DNA of 64,000 nt from Opisthocomus hoazin (Eukaryota > Chordata > Aves > Opisthocomiformes > Opisthocomidae), in assembly GCF_030867145.1 (NCBI RefSeq), contig NC_134420.1, positions 11,056,823 to 11,120,822 of the forward strand, written 5' to 3'. Made by a program: the position numbers and the translations under genes. The first letter of the stretch is position 1; the number at the start of each line of letters is the position of its first letter. Below, piece after piece: positions 14,001 through 47,000 of this stretch. The notes under the pieces are model-generated. The model was not told the origin of the DNA and ran no database searches. It saw only the letters and a list, made by a program, of their open reading frames with translations.

Positions 14001-14484
14001 AGCCGCCCCTTGAGGGCTCTACGCGCTCCTCTGGCCCCGAACCCGGGGCAGCCCATGGCCCACCGCCCGCTCGGAACCACCCCACCCGTGGCCAACCGAC
14101 CAGCGGTCCCTCAGACCCCCCCCAGGCCAACGGACCAGCTGCCCCTCAGACCGCCCGCCCCGGCCGATGGGCAGCAAAGGGGCCGGGACGAGGGAGGGGG
14201 TCCAGGCGCCCGAGGGGCCGCCCCGGGCGCTCGGTCACCTCTTTGTCCACCAGCCGCAGCGCGTATTTAGCGAGGGGGTCCTGCAAGGTGACGAGACCGC
14301 TCGTCCTCCGCCCCGTCCCTCTGAGCAGCAGCAGCAGCAGGGCAGACGCAGCTACCACGGCCACGGCGACCGCCACAGGGGCGTCCTGTGGGGAGAAGGG
14401 CAGGCGGTCAGGGGAACGGCCCGCCACACGCGCGCCCGGCCCCGCGCCGCCGCCCTCCCGACCCCTCACCGCAAGCGCCTCCAT
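5064..14484 (-). CDS. CYB5R2: NADH-cytochrome b5 reductase 2, complete, nine coding exons
   Basis: FAD flavoprotein that passes electrons from NADH to cytochrome b5. Coding exons in transcript order: 14470-14484, 14239-14385, 13388-13460, 11496-11602, 10308-10437, 8654-8737, 8015-8100, 7063-7162, 5064-5236. All have GT-AG borders and matching phases, total 915 nt, 304 residues plus TAA. Residues about 7-27 form a hydrophobic, leucine-rich membrane helix. The FAD-binding domain carries RAYTPVS (95-101) and GGKMSQYL (127-134); the NADH-binding half carries GGTGITP (183-189) and CGPPPM (277-282). [21 protein letters not shown] and [14 protein letters not shown] fit CYB5R2 better than CYB5R1 or CYB5R3 as I recall them. 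The start ATG sits in a perfect GCCGCCATGG context inside a CpG island. The introns hold no other gene; two contain a copied 86-bp segment. The protein probably sits on endoplasmic reticulum or outer mitochondrial membrane, by family. Confidence 0.95.
9886..9971. repeat. 86-bp direct repeat, copy A (CYB5R2 intron 5)
   Basis: Starts TTCCTGCAGTATTGCCAAGG and ends CAGCAGATACACAGG. By eye 80 of 86 bases match copy B at 11235-11320, same orientation, with no gap. It does not look like CR1 and I do not recognise the family. Confidence 0.85.
11235..11320. repeat. 86-bp direct repeat, copy B (CYB5R2 intron 4)
   Basis: Same segment as copy A, 1349 bp to its right. Coding exon 5 of CYB5R2 (10308-10437) lies between the two. 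The flanks differ; copy B is preceded by an A-rich stretch (GAAAAAGAAAAAAAAAATAC). Confidence 0.85.
11432..11455. repeat. CCTT-type microsatellite
   Basis: TTCC/CCTT units, with one CCAT interruption, just downstream (left) of CYB5R2 exon 4 on the transcribed strand. Confidence 0.8.
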
Positions 14485-15010
14485 GGCGGCCGCCCGCCCG
14501 CACGCAGCTCCCCGGCCCCGCTCCGCCTGCGCCCTCTGCCCGCCGCCACAGCCCGCGCCGCCCCCGCCGGCCAGCGGCCCGGCCCGGCCGGGCGAAGCTC
14601 AGCTGCGGCCGCGGGGTCCCGCCGCCGCCGGGCACGCTGTGCAGAGCCGGCGCGGGGCGAGGCGGCGGCTGGGTCCGGGGCAGCCCCGCACCAGGCGCGG
14701 AACGCCCGCCCCTAGCCCCGCTCCTCTGGCAGCCCAGGCCGGAACCGGCTGCGCCAGCGTCCGTTTTGTAAAGCCGTGGCAGGCGCAGGAACGCACGCCT
14801 CGTAACCCAACAACACAAGGTCACAGGGCAAGACTGCATCTTCCATTTTCGTACGCAAACATCCCCGCCTCGAGCCTGCAGCAGGTACGACCCTAACGAA
14901 AGGCCACGAAGGCTGCAGCACGACTGCGGCTGACGCCTGCCTCGCACCGCCGGCGCACCCAGCAAGAAGCACGGCTGGGCGCTCGGCCTTGCGGCCGTGG
15001 CCTGCTCTGC
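13950..15010. promoter_or_regulatory. CpG island promoter over CYB5R2 exons 1 and 2
   Basis: A block of about 1 kb is strongly GC-rich and dense in CpG, in contrast to the AT-rich surroundings. It covers the CYB5R2 start codon (14482-14484), exon 2 and some 500 bp upstream. No TATA box is evident near the start, which fits a housekeeping CpG promoter. Many long open frames on both strands across it are composition artefacts. Whether it also fires toward the right cannot be told from sequence. Confidence 0.8.
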
Positions 15011-15053
15011 AGGCTGCACGGACAGTCCACAGTCTGTCCTGCAAAAGACTGAC

Positions 15054-15842
15054 CCACAGAATCACAGAATGTTCGGGGTTGGAAGGGACCTCTGTGGGTC
15101 ATCTCGTCCAACCTCCCTGCCGAAGCAGGGTCTCCTACAGCAGGCTGCACAGGACTGCGTCCAGGCGGGTCTTGAATATCTCCAGAGAAGGAGAATCCAC
15201 AACCTCCCTGGGCAGCCCGTTCCAGGGCTCCATCACCCTCAGAGGGAAGAAGTTTTTCCTCATGTTCAGACGGAACTTCCTGTGCTTCAGTTTGTGCCCA
15301 TTGCCCCTTGTCCTGTTGCTGGACACCACTGAAAAGAGTTTGGCCCCATCCTCCTGACACCCACCCTTGAGATATTCAGAAGCATATATTAGGTCCCTTC
15401 TCAGCCTCCTCTTCTTCAGGCTAAACAAGCCCAGCTCCCTCAGCCTTTCCTCATAGGAGAGATGCTCCAGTCCCCTCCTCATCCTCGTAGCCCTCCGCTG
15501 GACTCTCTCCAGTAGCTCCTCATCTTTCTTGAACTGGGGAGCCCAGAACTGGACACAGTACTCCAGATGGGGCCTCACTATGGCAGAGCAGAGGGGGAGG
15601 AGAACCTCCCTCGACCTGCTGGCCACACTCCTCCTAATGCATCCCAGGATCCCATTGGCCTTCCTGGCAACCAGGGCACACTGCTGGCTCATGGTTAACC
15701 TGTCGTCCACCAGCACTCCCAGGTCCCTCTCTACAGAGCTGCTCTCCAGCAGGTCAGCCCCAAGCCTGTACTGATGCATGGGGTTGTTCCTCCCCAGGTG
15801 CAGGTTGAATTTCATCAGGTTCCTCTGTGCCCAACTCTCCTA
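15054..15842 (-). mobile_element. CR1 LINE fragment, 5'-truncated
   Basis: The 3' end, on the left, shows the CR1 signature: tail-like AATCACAGAATG, then the reverse complement of GATGACCCACAGAGGTCCC. The - strand keeps an open frame at 15135-15815 (226 codons) for the C-terminal end of the CR1 ORF2 protein, including [19 protein letters not shown] and [19 protein letters not shown]. The 5' part (endonuclease and catalytic reverse transcriptase core) is missing. It closely resembles the 25.9-28.5 kb copy, so it belongs to the same, fairly young subfamily. It lies about 570 bp upstream of the CYB5R2 start codon. Confidence 0.93.
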
Positions 15843-18800
15843 ACTAAGGAAAGGGAGGGACAAGAACACAGAACTCCCCTTAGTGTGACTGGGGAAACAG
15901 AAGGGATTTCCTACTTTCCTCCCTGTCCCCCAGGCCACAATTTTACTTCGTGACAAGCAGCACTAACGTAGCTATGGACTTTAAATTGCTCTGAAAAAAG
16001 AAAAAAAAATCTAAAAAAGACTAAGTATAATTATTGCCTCTACACAGTGTAGGACAGGAACACACTGTTCAGGACAGACACAAAAAGTCAATTAAAAGAA
16101 AATAGAAGGCACTGAAGTCCAAGCCCACACCACAAGGTTCAAAATAGTTTATTGAAACTAAGAGCGTGCTCATATCACACAGACACATCTTTGTCAGTAG
16201 GAAGAAAACAAATTGATCAAACCTACGAGGCAGGAAGGAATGCCAGGAATAATGTCACAGTGTGCCAAGCTGTAGATGGTGATATGGTGATACAAGGAGA
16301 TAATAAATTTGATTTATTAGTTTTTGGAATGCTTGTATTTTATGTGACTTGTAAAAAGACTGAAAGAAAAATACATTGTCTCCTCTGTGTTACTGAAGTA
16401 CTGACTACAGAAACCCAGAGAATGAATACTGCACACTTTGTTGTTGTTGTTAATACTAACTTTTCCTCACCTGACTTCAAAAGCAGAGGAACCACTACCA
16501 AAACACTACATATTACAGCTCCATTCCTGAAGTAAATTAACTCCTTGCATCTATGTCACACAGAGCCATAGTCATCAGCGTAACTGTATTGTAACTGAGC
16601 CCAGGACCTACAGGCTGAATGACCCATTCGCCACGATTAAAAAAGCTAGATTCTCCCACCAAGTTCAGGTGACTTCTTATTTTCTGACAACATGGTAATG
16701 GTACGGCTTGCAACTTTCACATATTTTGCTTTCATCAATGATCTACCATATATCCATGTGCCAAAACGCTCGAAACTCAAGGAGAATAAAGCAGAACAAA
16801 AATAAGAGAGAGAAGAAACACTCAGACCTCTCAGTCCTAATTTATCCTGAAGGCTAAACAGGAACAAGTGAAGGATAAATAGGAATTTATCCTGATTTTT
16901 TTTTTTAATTTTCAAGACAGGACTTTGTTTACTTTACTGTGACTAATAATTGCACAGCTATGCAATTACCAGTGGTTCTCTGAATTGCACTATTGATAGG
17001 AAGCATTGTACTATCCTCAAGAACAGGACTCTTCCTTGCCTTCAGTAAGGGGTTTTGTAGAGCTTGAAAAACATTCAGAGGTATTTCTTGTTTTCTGCAT
17101 TAACTATTCCTAACAATCCTTCAATTTTTGCTGATTATTTTCTTTTCTTTTGAGACAAAGGCAGGGTTTTGGTCTATATAAAGCTTCATTTTCTTCAAAG
17201 TACCAACCCTAATTCTTTCCTCTTGTTAACTTGTCTTACACAGACGTAACATCCACAGTTCCTCTCGCATTACTGCTCAGTTCACTCTTTCGAAAGCATG
17301 TAAAGAACCAAGTCTAGTCACTTCAGATGAAGAAATAACAGTCTGTGCATCCAATACATGACAGTAAATGGATTCCTAAATGAGAAAAAAACTGCTCATG
17401 TCACTTGTCCTCAAAAAGTACAAAGGAAAAAAGGCCAGGGGAAAAGAGAACTGGGAAGATGACATGGCAATGTAGTTCTGCACTACCACCTAAATACTGT
17501 AATTGCCAGATCCTTTCAGGCAGACCCACTCTGGAAAGAAAGAGTCAGGAAATACATGGCACGCACACCTCCAGGCAGAGTACATCTAAGGAAGGATATG
17601 ACGCTACTGCGCTGTCACTCCTCTGGCTTCATCGAGGAGGTCACGGGAGCGCAGTACAGTACGATGCAGTAAGCCACTACACTGTCCTAGGCTGGAAAAG
17701 GAGGAGATGGTAAAGTAAAAGAATTGTGGACCAAGAATTCACAGATGTAAAGCCAGAGTGTCAGAGCTCAAAGTTTTTAACATCTTTTCTATCTATACAG
17801 CCAGAACCCAGATTTCAGACAACAATTGCTGCTTCTTCTATTGCCAGCCATGCCTTAACAATGGACATACATCTTCTTTCTTCCCTTTCCAATAAAATTT
17901 ACAAAAATGCTCTAATAACCACTCCTGCAAAGGCTACCCGGGTGCATCACCGGCAGTATGGCTGGCCTCCCAGCATGCACGCCCCGGCACACATACACAG
18001 CAGGACTACTGTTTCAGAGCTAAGCAGGAAGATTTCTGGTCACAGTTGCTCATGTTGACCGAAGGTCTGAACAAGATATTTTTGGACATAGACATTCATC
18101 CTAAACATTTAAAACAGTGCCAATGAACAATGCATCAAGCCTCCATCTGCTTCCAAATAATGTTATAAAGATGATATTTTTACTTACATGCCAACAGAAG
18201 GTTTATGTCCGGATTCTAAACACGCAGGGAACCTGAGCCTATCTCAGTACTCAGGCAAGCTTACCAGTATCCTACACCTTTTGGCTGTAGGGTTCAAGAA
18301 AGCCTCGTGTGACTGTTAAGAATTGAAGTGGACTTCATATAAATTTTGTAAAACATAAAATACAATTCCATTACATGAACTCCATTTAAAGTATTTTTTT
18401 ATTTTACTTAAAACAGATTTCATTTGCATCACAAAACAGTTCACATTACTCCTAAAAGATCCAGGTAGCTTACAACAGACTAAAAAGATACAACAAAAAA
18501 AGCAAAACTAGGCCACTTGTAAAACCATACTAGGAGAAACACAAAAGGTCAACATCATGCAGTCAAGCAAAAAGTCAGTAGCCAAACAACCAAATCAAAT
18601 ACAAGCAATCGAAGATAGCACTCCTATCATACGAAAGGAATTTTTTAAAGTGATACCAATTTATCAGCATATAACCACTGCATTCACTACAGCTAGCACA
18701 GCTGATACCACCTGTAGTTCTCCCTCCACCTTTTTATTTTTCTGAGCACATCCACTTGACATGCTTGTATTAGATTAATAAGCAGAAATAAACTTTACAG

Positions 18801-19914
18801 CTATTTTAAGTCATCTTGTTCCTGTTAAGCAAAACAGAATAGCAACCAAGTGATTAGACACACCTGCTCCCAGCATAGTTAAACTGATATGGTTAGCTCA
18901 TAGCAGCTTCCACCATAACTGAACATTAACAGACTTCCATGATGAAAAATTACACGGGAAACTTTCCCTCCATTGCTCTCTGAAGACCTCTTCAAAGAGC
19001 TTATCATTGATAGAACAAGCATACTCTATCAATAATGTAATACAGCCTTGCCTTAGACTTAATCTGAATTTTTCCATAGTCCTTCCACCATGAAGTATTT
19101 TCATAGTTTCACAGAAAGCTCATGCTCCAGATTATTTTGTGGGCTTTTGCCTAAAACTTTACAGGAAGAGAAGAAACTAGTGGAAAACATTTACCATATT
19201 TGTTATGTAATAAAGGTAGAGATATCTTTTTTTTTTTGCTAACTACAGAATAAAATTATATCTTTAAAATAATCATAAGTTCTAAACTAATGTCGTCAAA
19301 AAAGTAGAGTTACTGGCACCAAATGCTCATATGGGAAACACATCACTAAAGATTTTTGCCATTAATATCAACAGAAACAATATGAGATATCTTACTTCCT
19401 TTCTAGCTATTTTCCAGACCATTGAGTCAAAGGATGGTATTTGTGTTACCTATCATACTATCAGACTGATCTAGTTTCTAAACACTAAGACTGTGCACAG
19501 AACAGTCTGCAAAGCTAATAGGAGCCTGTCATCACAATTTCCTGCGTAAGCAGCCATTTGGGCATCAAACAAACTGCTATTTACAAGTAAATGTGCTCAG
19601 TTTGCAGTGTGTGGATTACACAGTACCTCTTTAATTATATGTATAGATTAATAAGGATAGCTGTCAGTTCTTGCAGCTGGCCTGTAACAATTGTCTTTTC
19701 AAACACTTCTGCCTGCCTAAACAACACGTGATTTGTTAAAACAGGAACTACTATACTAAAAATATCCATTTCCCAGCAACTGGATTGCCTGGATTCATGG
19801 AATGTTAACAAGGCCCCAGAAGAATTGTTTGATCTTATCATAAATTACTTTATATGTTGTTTGTTACAAAACTAATAGATAGGTTAAGTTTATAACTACT
19901 ACAATTTGCTGCGT
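15843..19914. other. Intergenic DNA, no gene seen
   Basis: AT-rich sequence between the CR1 copy upstream of CYB5R2 and the CR1 copy downstream of OVCH2. The longest open frames (for example 16152-16535 on + and 16646-16915 on -) resemble nothing I know and lack splice or codon-pattern support. I looked on the - strand for exons of a third CUB domain belonging to OVCH2 and did not recognise any. Confidence 0.5.
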
Positions 19915-20492
19915 GAACAGCGTGTTGAGGAAGGGGATTCTGCCCCTCTACTCTGCTCTGCTGAGAGCCCACCCGGAGTCCTGCATCCAGTTCTGGAGCC
20001 CTCAGCGCGGGAAAGACATGGAGATGTTGGAGCAGGTCCAGAGGAGGGCCACCAAAATGTTCAGAGGGCTGGAACACCTTTCCCATGAGGAAAGGCTGAG
20101 AGAGTTGGGGCTGTTCAGCCTGGAGGAGAGAAGGCTCCAGGGAGACCTTATAGCAGCCTTCCAATACCTGAAGGGGGCTTATAAGAAAGATGGGGACAAA
20201 CTTTTTAGCAGGGCCTGTTGTGACACGACAAGGAGCAATGGCTTTAAACTAAGGGAGGGTAGATTTAGACTGGATATAAGGAAGAAATTTTTTACTGTGG
20301 GGGTGGTGAAACACGGGAACGGGTTGCCCAGAGAGGTGGTCAATGCCCCATCCCTGAAAACATTCAAGGCCAGGTTGGACAGGGCTCTGAGCAACCTGGT
20401 CTAGTTGAAGGTGTCTCTGCTCACCGCAGGGGGCTGGACTAGATGACCTCTAAAGGTCCCTTCCAACCCAAAGCATTCTGCGAATCTGATTC
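19915..20492 (+). mobile_element. CR1 LINE fragment, older subfamily, 5'-truncated
   Basis: The + strand frame 19913-20404 reads the CR1 ORF2 C-terminus ([20 protein letters not shown], then KTFKARLDRALSNLV). It is followed by the CR1 3' end (CTAGATGACCTCTAAAGGTCC, TTCCAACCCAAAGCATTCTG). Spelling such as RRLQGDLIAAFQYLKGA matches the 53.0-54.1 kb copy and differs from the 15, 26 and 52 kb copies, so two CR1 subfamilies are present. The tail octamers are degraded. It ends about 620 bp beyond the putative OVCH2 stop codon, in opposite orientation to that gene. Confidence 0.92.
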
Positions 20493-21115
20493 ACATCACT
20501 AATGACTAGACAATGATGTTCTGCTCCTCAGTGGTGCACTACTACTGCCACTGCCTAGGGTCTCTCAGAGCCACAGGTAACACTCTCTTCGACCTTAACG
20601 GAAGGAAGGATGACCAACGGCCCCTTCAGTCGTCTTACACAGGCACTTCTTTCATCTCATTTCTGCAGTATTTTTGTGCTCTCCAGTACTACATTCAAGG
20701 ACATGCTTGGCATATAGTATGTAGTGGCTTATTTTCCCTCTCCTTCCTTCTAATAGAGATTAATACAGTGTCAGAAGCCTGCAAGTAACTTGCCTCTGCC
20801 CCAAGCACACACGTGTAAGGCCAAAGGCTCAATTCAGGTAAATCAGCAGTAAATTCCCCAGGGTAATTCTCAGCTACTTTGGAATCTGTTCACCAATCAT
20901 GAACTAACACGCTCTCACCAAATTTTGCTTTCAGTGACATTTGTGCTTTGGAAGTGTTTTACAATGTGTTCCATCAGAACTGCTCTTTTGACAGTCACAC
21001 CATGAAAACAGGGAGATCTACAAAAAGAAAAAACCAACAAGGTAAACTTTGCAAAGATCATCAACAAAGGCAGTCTGTAAACTTGTCAAAGAGGACTCAG
21101 CTGTGATGTGTCAGT
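20493..21115. other. Putative OVCH2 3' untranslated/flanking DNA
   Basis: Sequence just beyond the putative OVCH2 stop codon at 21116-21118. No AATAAA on the - strand was found here, so the transcript end is not placed. Nothing else is recognisable. Confidence 0.35.
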
Positions 21116-41046
<19,931 letters not shown>

Positions 41047-41082
41047 CTTGGGGTGCTAAATAACCAAGTGAAAACAAGGGGA

Positions 41083-41091
41083 GTTTTTATA
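41083..41091 (-). promoter_or_regulatory. Putative TATA box of OVCH2
   Basis: On the - strand TATAAAAAC lies 37-45 bp upstream of the OVCH2 start codon. A start site 25-30 bp downstream would leave only about 10-15 nt of leader. The match is good but TATA-like strings are common in AT-rich DNA, so the position relative to the ATG is the main support. Confidence 0.45.
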
Positions 41092-44000
41092 GGGAAGAAG
41101 AAACTCAAATATTACACTCCAGGAGAACAGCAACTAATTGAAGCAGAAGTTACTCATTAATCCAGACATAAAGCACGTACCTGCACAAATAAGTTTTCCA
41201 GATTTAACGGAGTATGATTCTTTTACATGCCACTACTGAAGTCTTTGCTGTAAAATACTAGCTGAAGTCCTCCCTAAGACTATTTTTTTTAGGCAAAATG
41301 ACAAAATGAAATTACCATTGCTTGCTTTCTAGCAACACTTACCCAGGCTGATCTACACATCGAAGCAGAACACACACGAACAGAATGTCAATTGCTATTT
41401 GCCCCTAAATTTCTACAGCTTTTGAAGAAACAATAGTTTATATTTCCTGCACACTTCATATTTAGTCAATTCTACAGACCTAAGAAACATACCAGAAGTT
41501 TATCATTTTGTTGGCAGCACACTCAGCATTGTACAAGACAGAGATAGCTCTCTGCATCAAAGTGTGATTTTTCAAAACAGCAGTGCTTGCATCCCATTTA
41601 TGAAAGGAAACTAAGGAGGACAGAGCTCAGCTTATAAAAAATATTTCAGTATTGCTGCAATCAGCAGCACCAGTTCCAAGTCACTTTGATGGCTAAGCTC
41701 CACTTTTAATAGCAATTTAAGTGTAAGTCTCTTAGGCGGCTATTCAAATCCTAAATAAGGAGCACATCAGCAGCTAAATTAAAAGATTTCACAAAATGAA
41801 AAGCGTAAGTTAAACTATCCTGCAAATTCACCACTTAAAACTCTGTCTCATCAGTTTTATCGATTTGTAGTATTGCCTGACTTGGAAATGACTGAACAAA
41901 GTGGTAAATACAGTTAAAATACTATCCCAACTACCTTAAATTCATATGAAATATATAAGCACCAAGTAAGACATTAGAGTCATCAGGAGAAGCAATATAT
42001 TTACTCTGGATGACAGAAGCCACAAGTGTCATTTACACCAGAAAGGGCAAGTAATATTTATACTTGGGAACAAAGAAATATTTACACAAGACAGGGGAAA
42101 ACGTAGTTTGTTTGTGCTTTTTTTTTCTTGACTTAAGTGGTTGAGATCTCAGCTTCTCCTTCCTTTGTAAAAAACAATTCAATATTTCAACCTTCAGTAT
42201 TCCCACAAAACCCAGTTTTCACATGGGAATAGCATCAAACTTTGAAGACAGAAAGATGGGGTAAACAACACATGCATGTTAATACAAATGTCAGTCCTGA
42301 ACACCTTCACAGTCATACCTTACCTAAATTATCTTTTTTCAAGATGCCAACAGGTAAATGCATAATATATATTCTTTTAAAATAAGTTGCACGAGTAATT
42401 AAACAGTTTCTCTTTTTGGGGTTACCATCACGATGGACAAGACTCATGGTTTTTAATTCTGCTCAGGCTCCCAAAGAAAACAATTGTATACTTGACTCAT
42501 TAGCCTCAGTCTATCAATTATGTTCTATCATTTGGCCAAGGATTTCAAAATACCCCCCAATGCAGCATCAGTCAACATCCCAACAATCATTTATGTATTG
42601 ATACAATTCCATGTTTTTATTGTTCTTTGCCAGTCAGAGGATAACAAAAACCAGCTTTTATTCAGAATATGCATTTTCACAACAAACAACTGAATACATA
42701 CCCTGTCCTAGAAACATCGAGTTGCAGTTGTTTTTTCTGTTACAAATAAACAGAGCTTCTGAAGACTGCAGTTTTCCTGCTGGTCCTGTGGAGATCCCCA
42801 ATTCGGCAACTTCTGAAGCCTGCATGACTAATACTATTCCAGCTCTAATCAAAAACTTTGAAGGCTGCTTTCCTTCACTAACTCATTTTTATTTTGCAGG
42901 GACAAAACAAAAACTCCCAACCCCCCAACTCAGTTCCATGTACAGCAGAGCTCTCTGATCACCCACAATGACATCCTTTGGAATGATGCCATTCAAGAGG
43001 AGCATATAAAAACAAGAATAAACAATCTCTGCAGTTGTAAGTGATGCTGTGCAAACTACACCTGTTACATTACCAATGAGAAATAGAAACATCCAGAAAA
43101 CAGGCAAATGGAGAAACAATCAGCTCATTTCAAATTTATGACAAAGGCAACACTTACCGTGCAGCATCCAAAGAGGTCAGAAAGTAAAAGCATAGAAGGG
43201 CACGTTCTGTACAACCTGCTCCTTATCTGGGATGGCAGAAGAGAAGTGCAGGTTTTCTTGTCCTACTATTCTTTGTTGTCCTCTTTTGCTACCTACTTAC
43301 GTGTCTCCTGTAGCTGTTATCTTTATCCCATGTGCAGGGAGAGCACTGATGACTCTACTTACTTGCCCCACTAGATAGCTGCTACTGCTCCTAAAACTCG
43401 CAGCTTTGGCAGGCAGCGCTGCCAGCATCATTCCTCAAAGGCAGACAAAGGTCAAATCTTACGACTTCATCTCCATCCACGCATGTGCTCTGAATCTCAA
43501 CACAGAGCCGGCTTTGTATCCTGTTAGCATCCTGTGCCTTTGTAGTCAGAAAAACAAAGCCATTAAATCACTAACTGTCCAAAATGGTCTGACCCATGTC
43601 TTAGCAGGTAGAGCCAGTCTCCAGCCCCAACATAACATCGCCAATCGATGCAAGTCAGTCTTCCCTGTCCTTTCATTCACTGTGCATTTGGAGAATGTAA
43701 TGTTTGTAAATCAAAGTATGCTTGATGCTGTAGAAATGTATATAGCTGCTCCTTCCTATGAGGTTATCAAAAAAATAAACATGCACACAAACAAGTTTAA
43801 GATCAAGAGAAAGCAAATAATATATGCAACAGTCATCATCAGAACCTTCCAGAACAGTTGCTCTGTTCTTCTGGTTTTGAGGGGTTTTTAAAGTGGGTTG
43901 GGGGCTGTTGAGAAGGAACATAGGCTGCTTTTCAGTGAAGGTTAGTGGACCACTGAGATGGTCAGACTGCGAGACATAAAAAACCACTTTCTGTTCTTGC

Positions 44001-47000
44001 TAGAAAAGTTTCTTCATGTTGCTCCTCCTGTCTCCTGTCTGAGGACAAAGAAAGGTGGAAAATTTATTCACCTAGTGATAATGTGAAGTTTAAGAGAAGA
44101 CAGAATATGAGGAGTGAAGGACAGAGGGTGGGGAGGGTAAAACAGGCAGCAAATGCTGGTTAGTAATTAACCTGTTAGAAGATCAGCAGAAAAGGCCCAC
44201 TTAAATCAGACGTGTTTTTGTTGGGTTTGGTTGCGAGTTGGTTTTGGGGTTTTTAAACACAATGAACTGTGCTTTCAAGGGTCACCGATCACATCCGAAC
44301 CATCTGCAAGGTCACTGCTGGAAAACTTATTCGCTCAAAAAAATTAACAGTTTCATATTTTAAACAAGATATAATGTCTTGCATTATTAAACTTCATAAA
44401 TCTTATAATTCATGTATCACATTTATGAATCTAGTAGTTCTTAACTGAAAGTAGATTTAGTTTTAATAGGGATTAAATGTATTTATGTTTCAATTGTTGT
44501 GCATGAATTTTGATTTTCCAAACGTGTTTTTCACCAGCTTTAGCCTACCATAATTCCAGTGACTCGATTCAAATTATGCCCGAGTTTGACATAACAAGAA
44601 AATCAAGTTTAATTCTCAAGATAAGAAAGCTCACAATGCTGTCAATTAATTTTCTAGAAATATGCATATCCATGATTTTTCAGTCACTGGGACATTTTTG
44701 GGGAAGCAAAATGTTTGTCTGAAAAGTAAGCAAATATTTATAAAAAGGTTAGAGACAAAAGTTTTAAGCCAGTACCATTTCGAACCTATTTAATTTCCAT
44801 CTATTAATAAAAAGAGTGGTGATGATTGATTGCTACTATACCAAGAACAAACAGTAACTGTTGAAAACACACGAGTCAAATGCTTCACAAGTGATCCAAA
44901 AAACTGAAGTATGCTCCCACAGTGTTTGTAGGTTCACAATAGCTTTAAATCAACCCAAGCTTAGGCTGCTACCAAGGGGGCAGTTGTGCCCCATCTCCCA
45001 CGTAAGTGCCCGTTGCTGCCATTTGCCTTATGCTAGACCCAGTTCTGGTCAGGCGGTGTGGAGACATGAATACTCTTCTTTTTCATGTAGCTGTATTTGC
45101 TTTTATAGCTGGATTGGCTTCTTGACCAAAGCTGTTACTCAAAAATTGAATGCTAGTGCTAATGTGGAGGACACGGAATGAATGCGTGCACTAGACAGAT
45201 CAGTTCATTCCTTTTGATTGCAGCCTCCGCTTACAATTTAAAACATCTAAAGAAGCCATGAAACTTCAGCCAAACTGGGTTTCAGACACAGTATTGTCCT
45301 AAAAAACAGGCAGAGTTTTCAGTTCTCTTCCAAGCTTTGTTACAATCTCCTGTCTGGATCTGCTTAGTAAACATGTCTCAGCTACATGTTCTGCAATATT
45401 TAAGTGTCAACTATCACAGTCCGGGGGTTGTGAAGTTCTTTTTCTTAAGGTATGAAGATCTGTAAAAGTGTAAAGTATCTTTATAGACTTTTACCAGAGT
45501 AGCAGAAGTCAAAAAATACATCACCTAGTAATTTCATAGTTCAAGCAAAAGTTGCTACCACCCCTGAGCAACTTACGTCCACTCCACATCCTCCCGAGTA
45601 TTAGTCAGCCTAATATATCAGATTCCCTTGGATGCAGACTACTTTCTTAGACTTTGTGCTTTTAACATTTCCTCCCCCGCTACCACAGTGTTCCCATTAC
45701 GGCCCTCCACATAACTGAAAGGGCCAGTGTTCTTGCCTCACAGAGAGACCTTTAGTTATGTTTTATTGCTTCTAATTAACTAAAGTAAGGACTCGGAGCA
45801 GTAAAACAAGAAAGGCTGGCTTCTGGTAGTGTTTTTACTTCAACTTGCTACATCCTCCCAAATTCTTCAGCTGACCTGTCAGGGCACAGAACAAAGCATA
45901 CAATAGCAAGAACGTTCAAAAGAGTACTCAGTAGAATAGGAACCCACACAAACCCCCCAAGACACTGTTTCCCAGAACATTTGATCTTTAATTCAAGCTT
46001 TTGGACATGCATCAAGATTTATTAGAGTTTCCTGTGCAAAAAAGGAGCGCAACGTTAGAGGAACACGCACTAAGTGCTTTTTCATTATGCAAAGCAAAGC
46101 GCGATAGTTGCTATACTAGTCAAAAGTAACTGGTAACCAAGAACTAAAAGAAACAACACCTGCTGGCCTTTTCCCACTTTTCACAACAGCTCCATTTTTC
46201 CTGCTTTCAGAGCTCACCAATATATGAGAATTGTAGATACAGGCTCAGTAACTTGCATCTGCGATGAGTAATGCCATGACATACATTTTCCTTTTGCAGC
46301 TAAGTCTTTGCATGGATGGAGATCTTACCTTTCCAAGTAAACAAGGCCAAACCAAACAAGATGAACAACGTCAAATAACACAAAAATACCACAGGCTATG
46401 AAAACCACAATGTGCTAAGATACAGGCCAGAGCTTCCTTTGGATAAAGTCCAGACTTACATCTACAGCATAACTGATTAATTGGGAAAGGACAAAGGAAA
46501 AGAAAGGGAACAAAGCTATGCTTATCTCAAGTATTTGGCCTGAATATCTCAAAATGCTTTGTAAGCGAAGATCAATACTAACTTTTTTGAGCTAAGGAAA
46601 ACCTGGCATATGGATTAAGCAAATCAGCAACAGACAGAAGTCTGCAGGTTGCTTAGCTCCCAAACACACAGCAGCCCCTCAGGAACGTTTTGTTGCTAAT
46701 GAAATATGTAGTCTTTAGCACGGTGGCAGCTCCTCAATGTAAACATCAATAAAAACAGAGGAACATTAAAGCACTAATTTCATGTAACTGTACTGTTTTA
46801 TGCTAACATACTAGCAGCTACTGGTTTTGTTCTGCAGGTATCTAGACCCTATATTCAGAACCCTCTCACATTCAGAAGAAGAAAGCCTGAAATGCAAGAA
46901 CCTGAGCTCACAAGGCATTGTACCACAGAGAAGTTATTACAAACACAAAGGGCACAAGGTCCTGGCTCTCCTCACTCAGCAGGAACCCTGCCGATGTGAC

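Noticed and set aside
14010..15065. Several open frames of 110-217 codons on both strands in the GC-rich block
   Set aside because: They overlap each other in many frames within a CpG island, are rich in Pro, Arg, Ala and Gly, and only the short in-phase pieces at 14470-14484 and 14239-14385 belong to CYB5R2.
19906..20404. 163-codon frame downstream of OVCH2 as a gene
   Set aside because: CR1 ORF2 C-terminus; it ends in the CR1 3' end.
43406..43891. 161-codon + strand frame
   Set aside because: No motif, no splice partner and an ordinary AT-rich amino-acid composition; likely chance.
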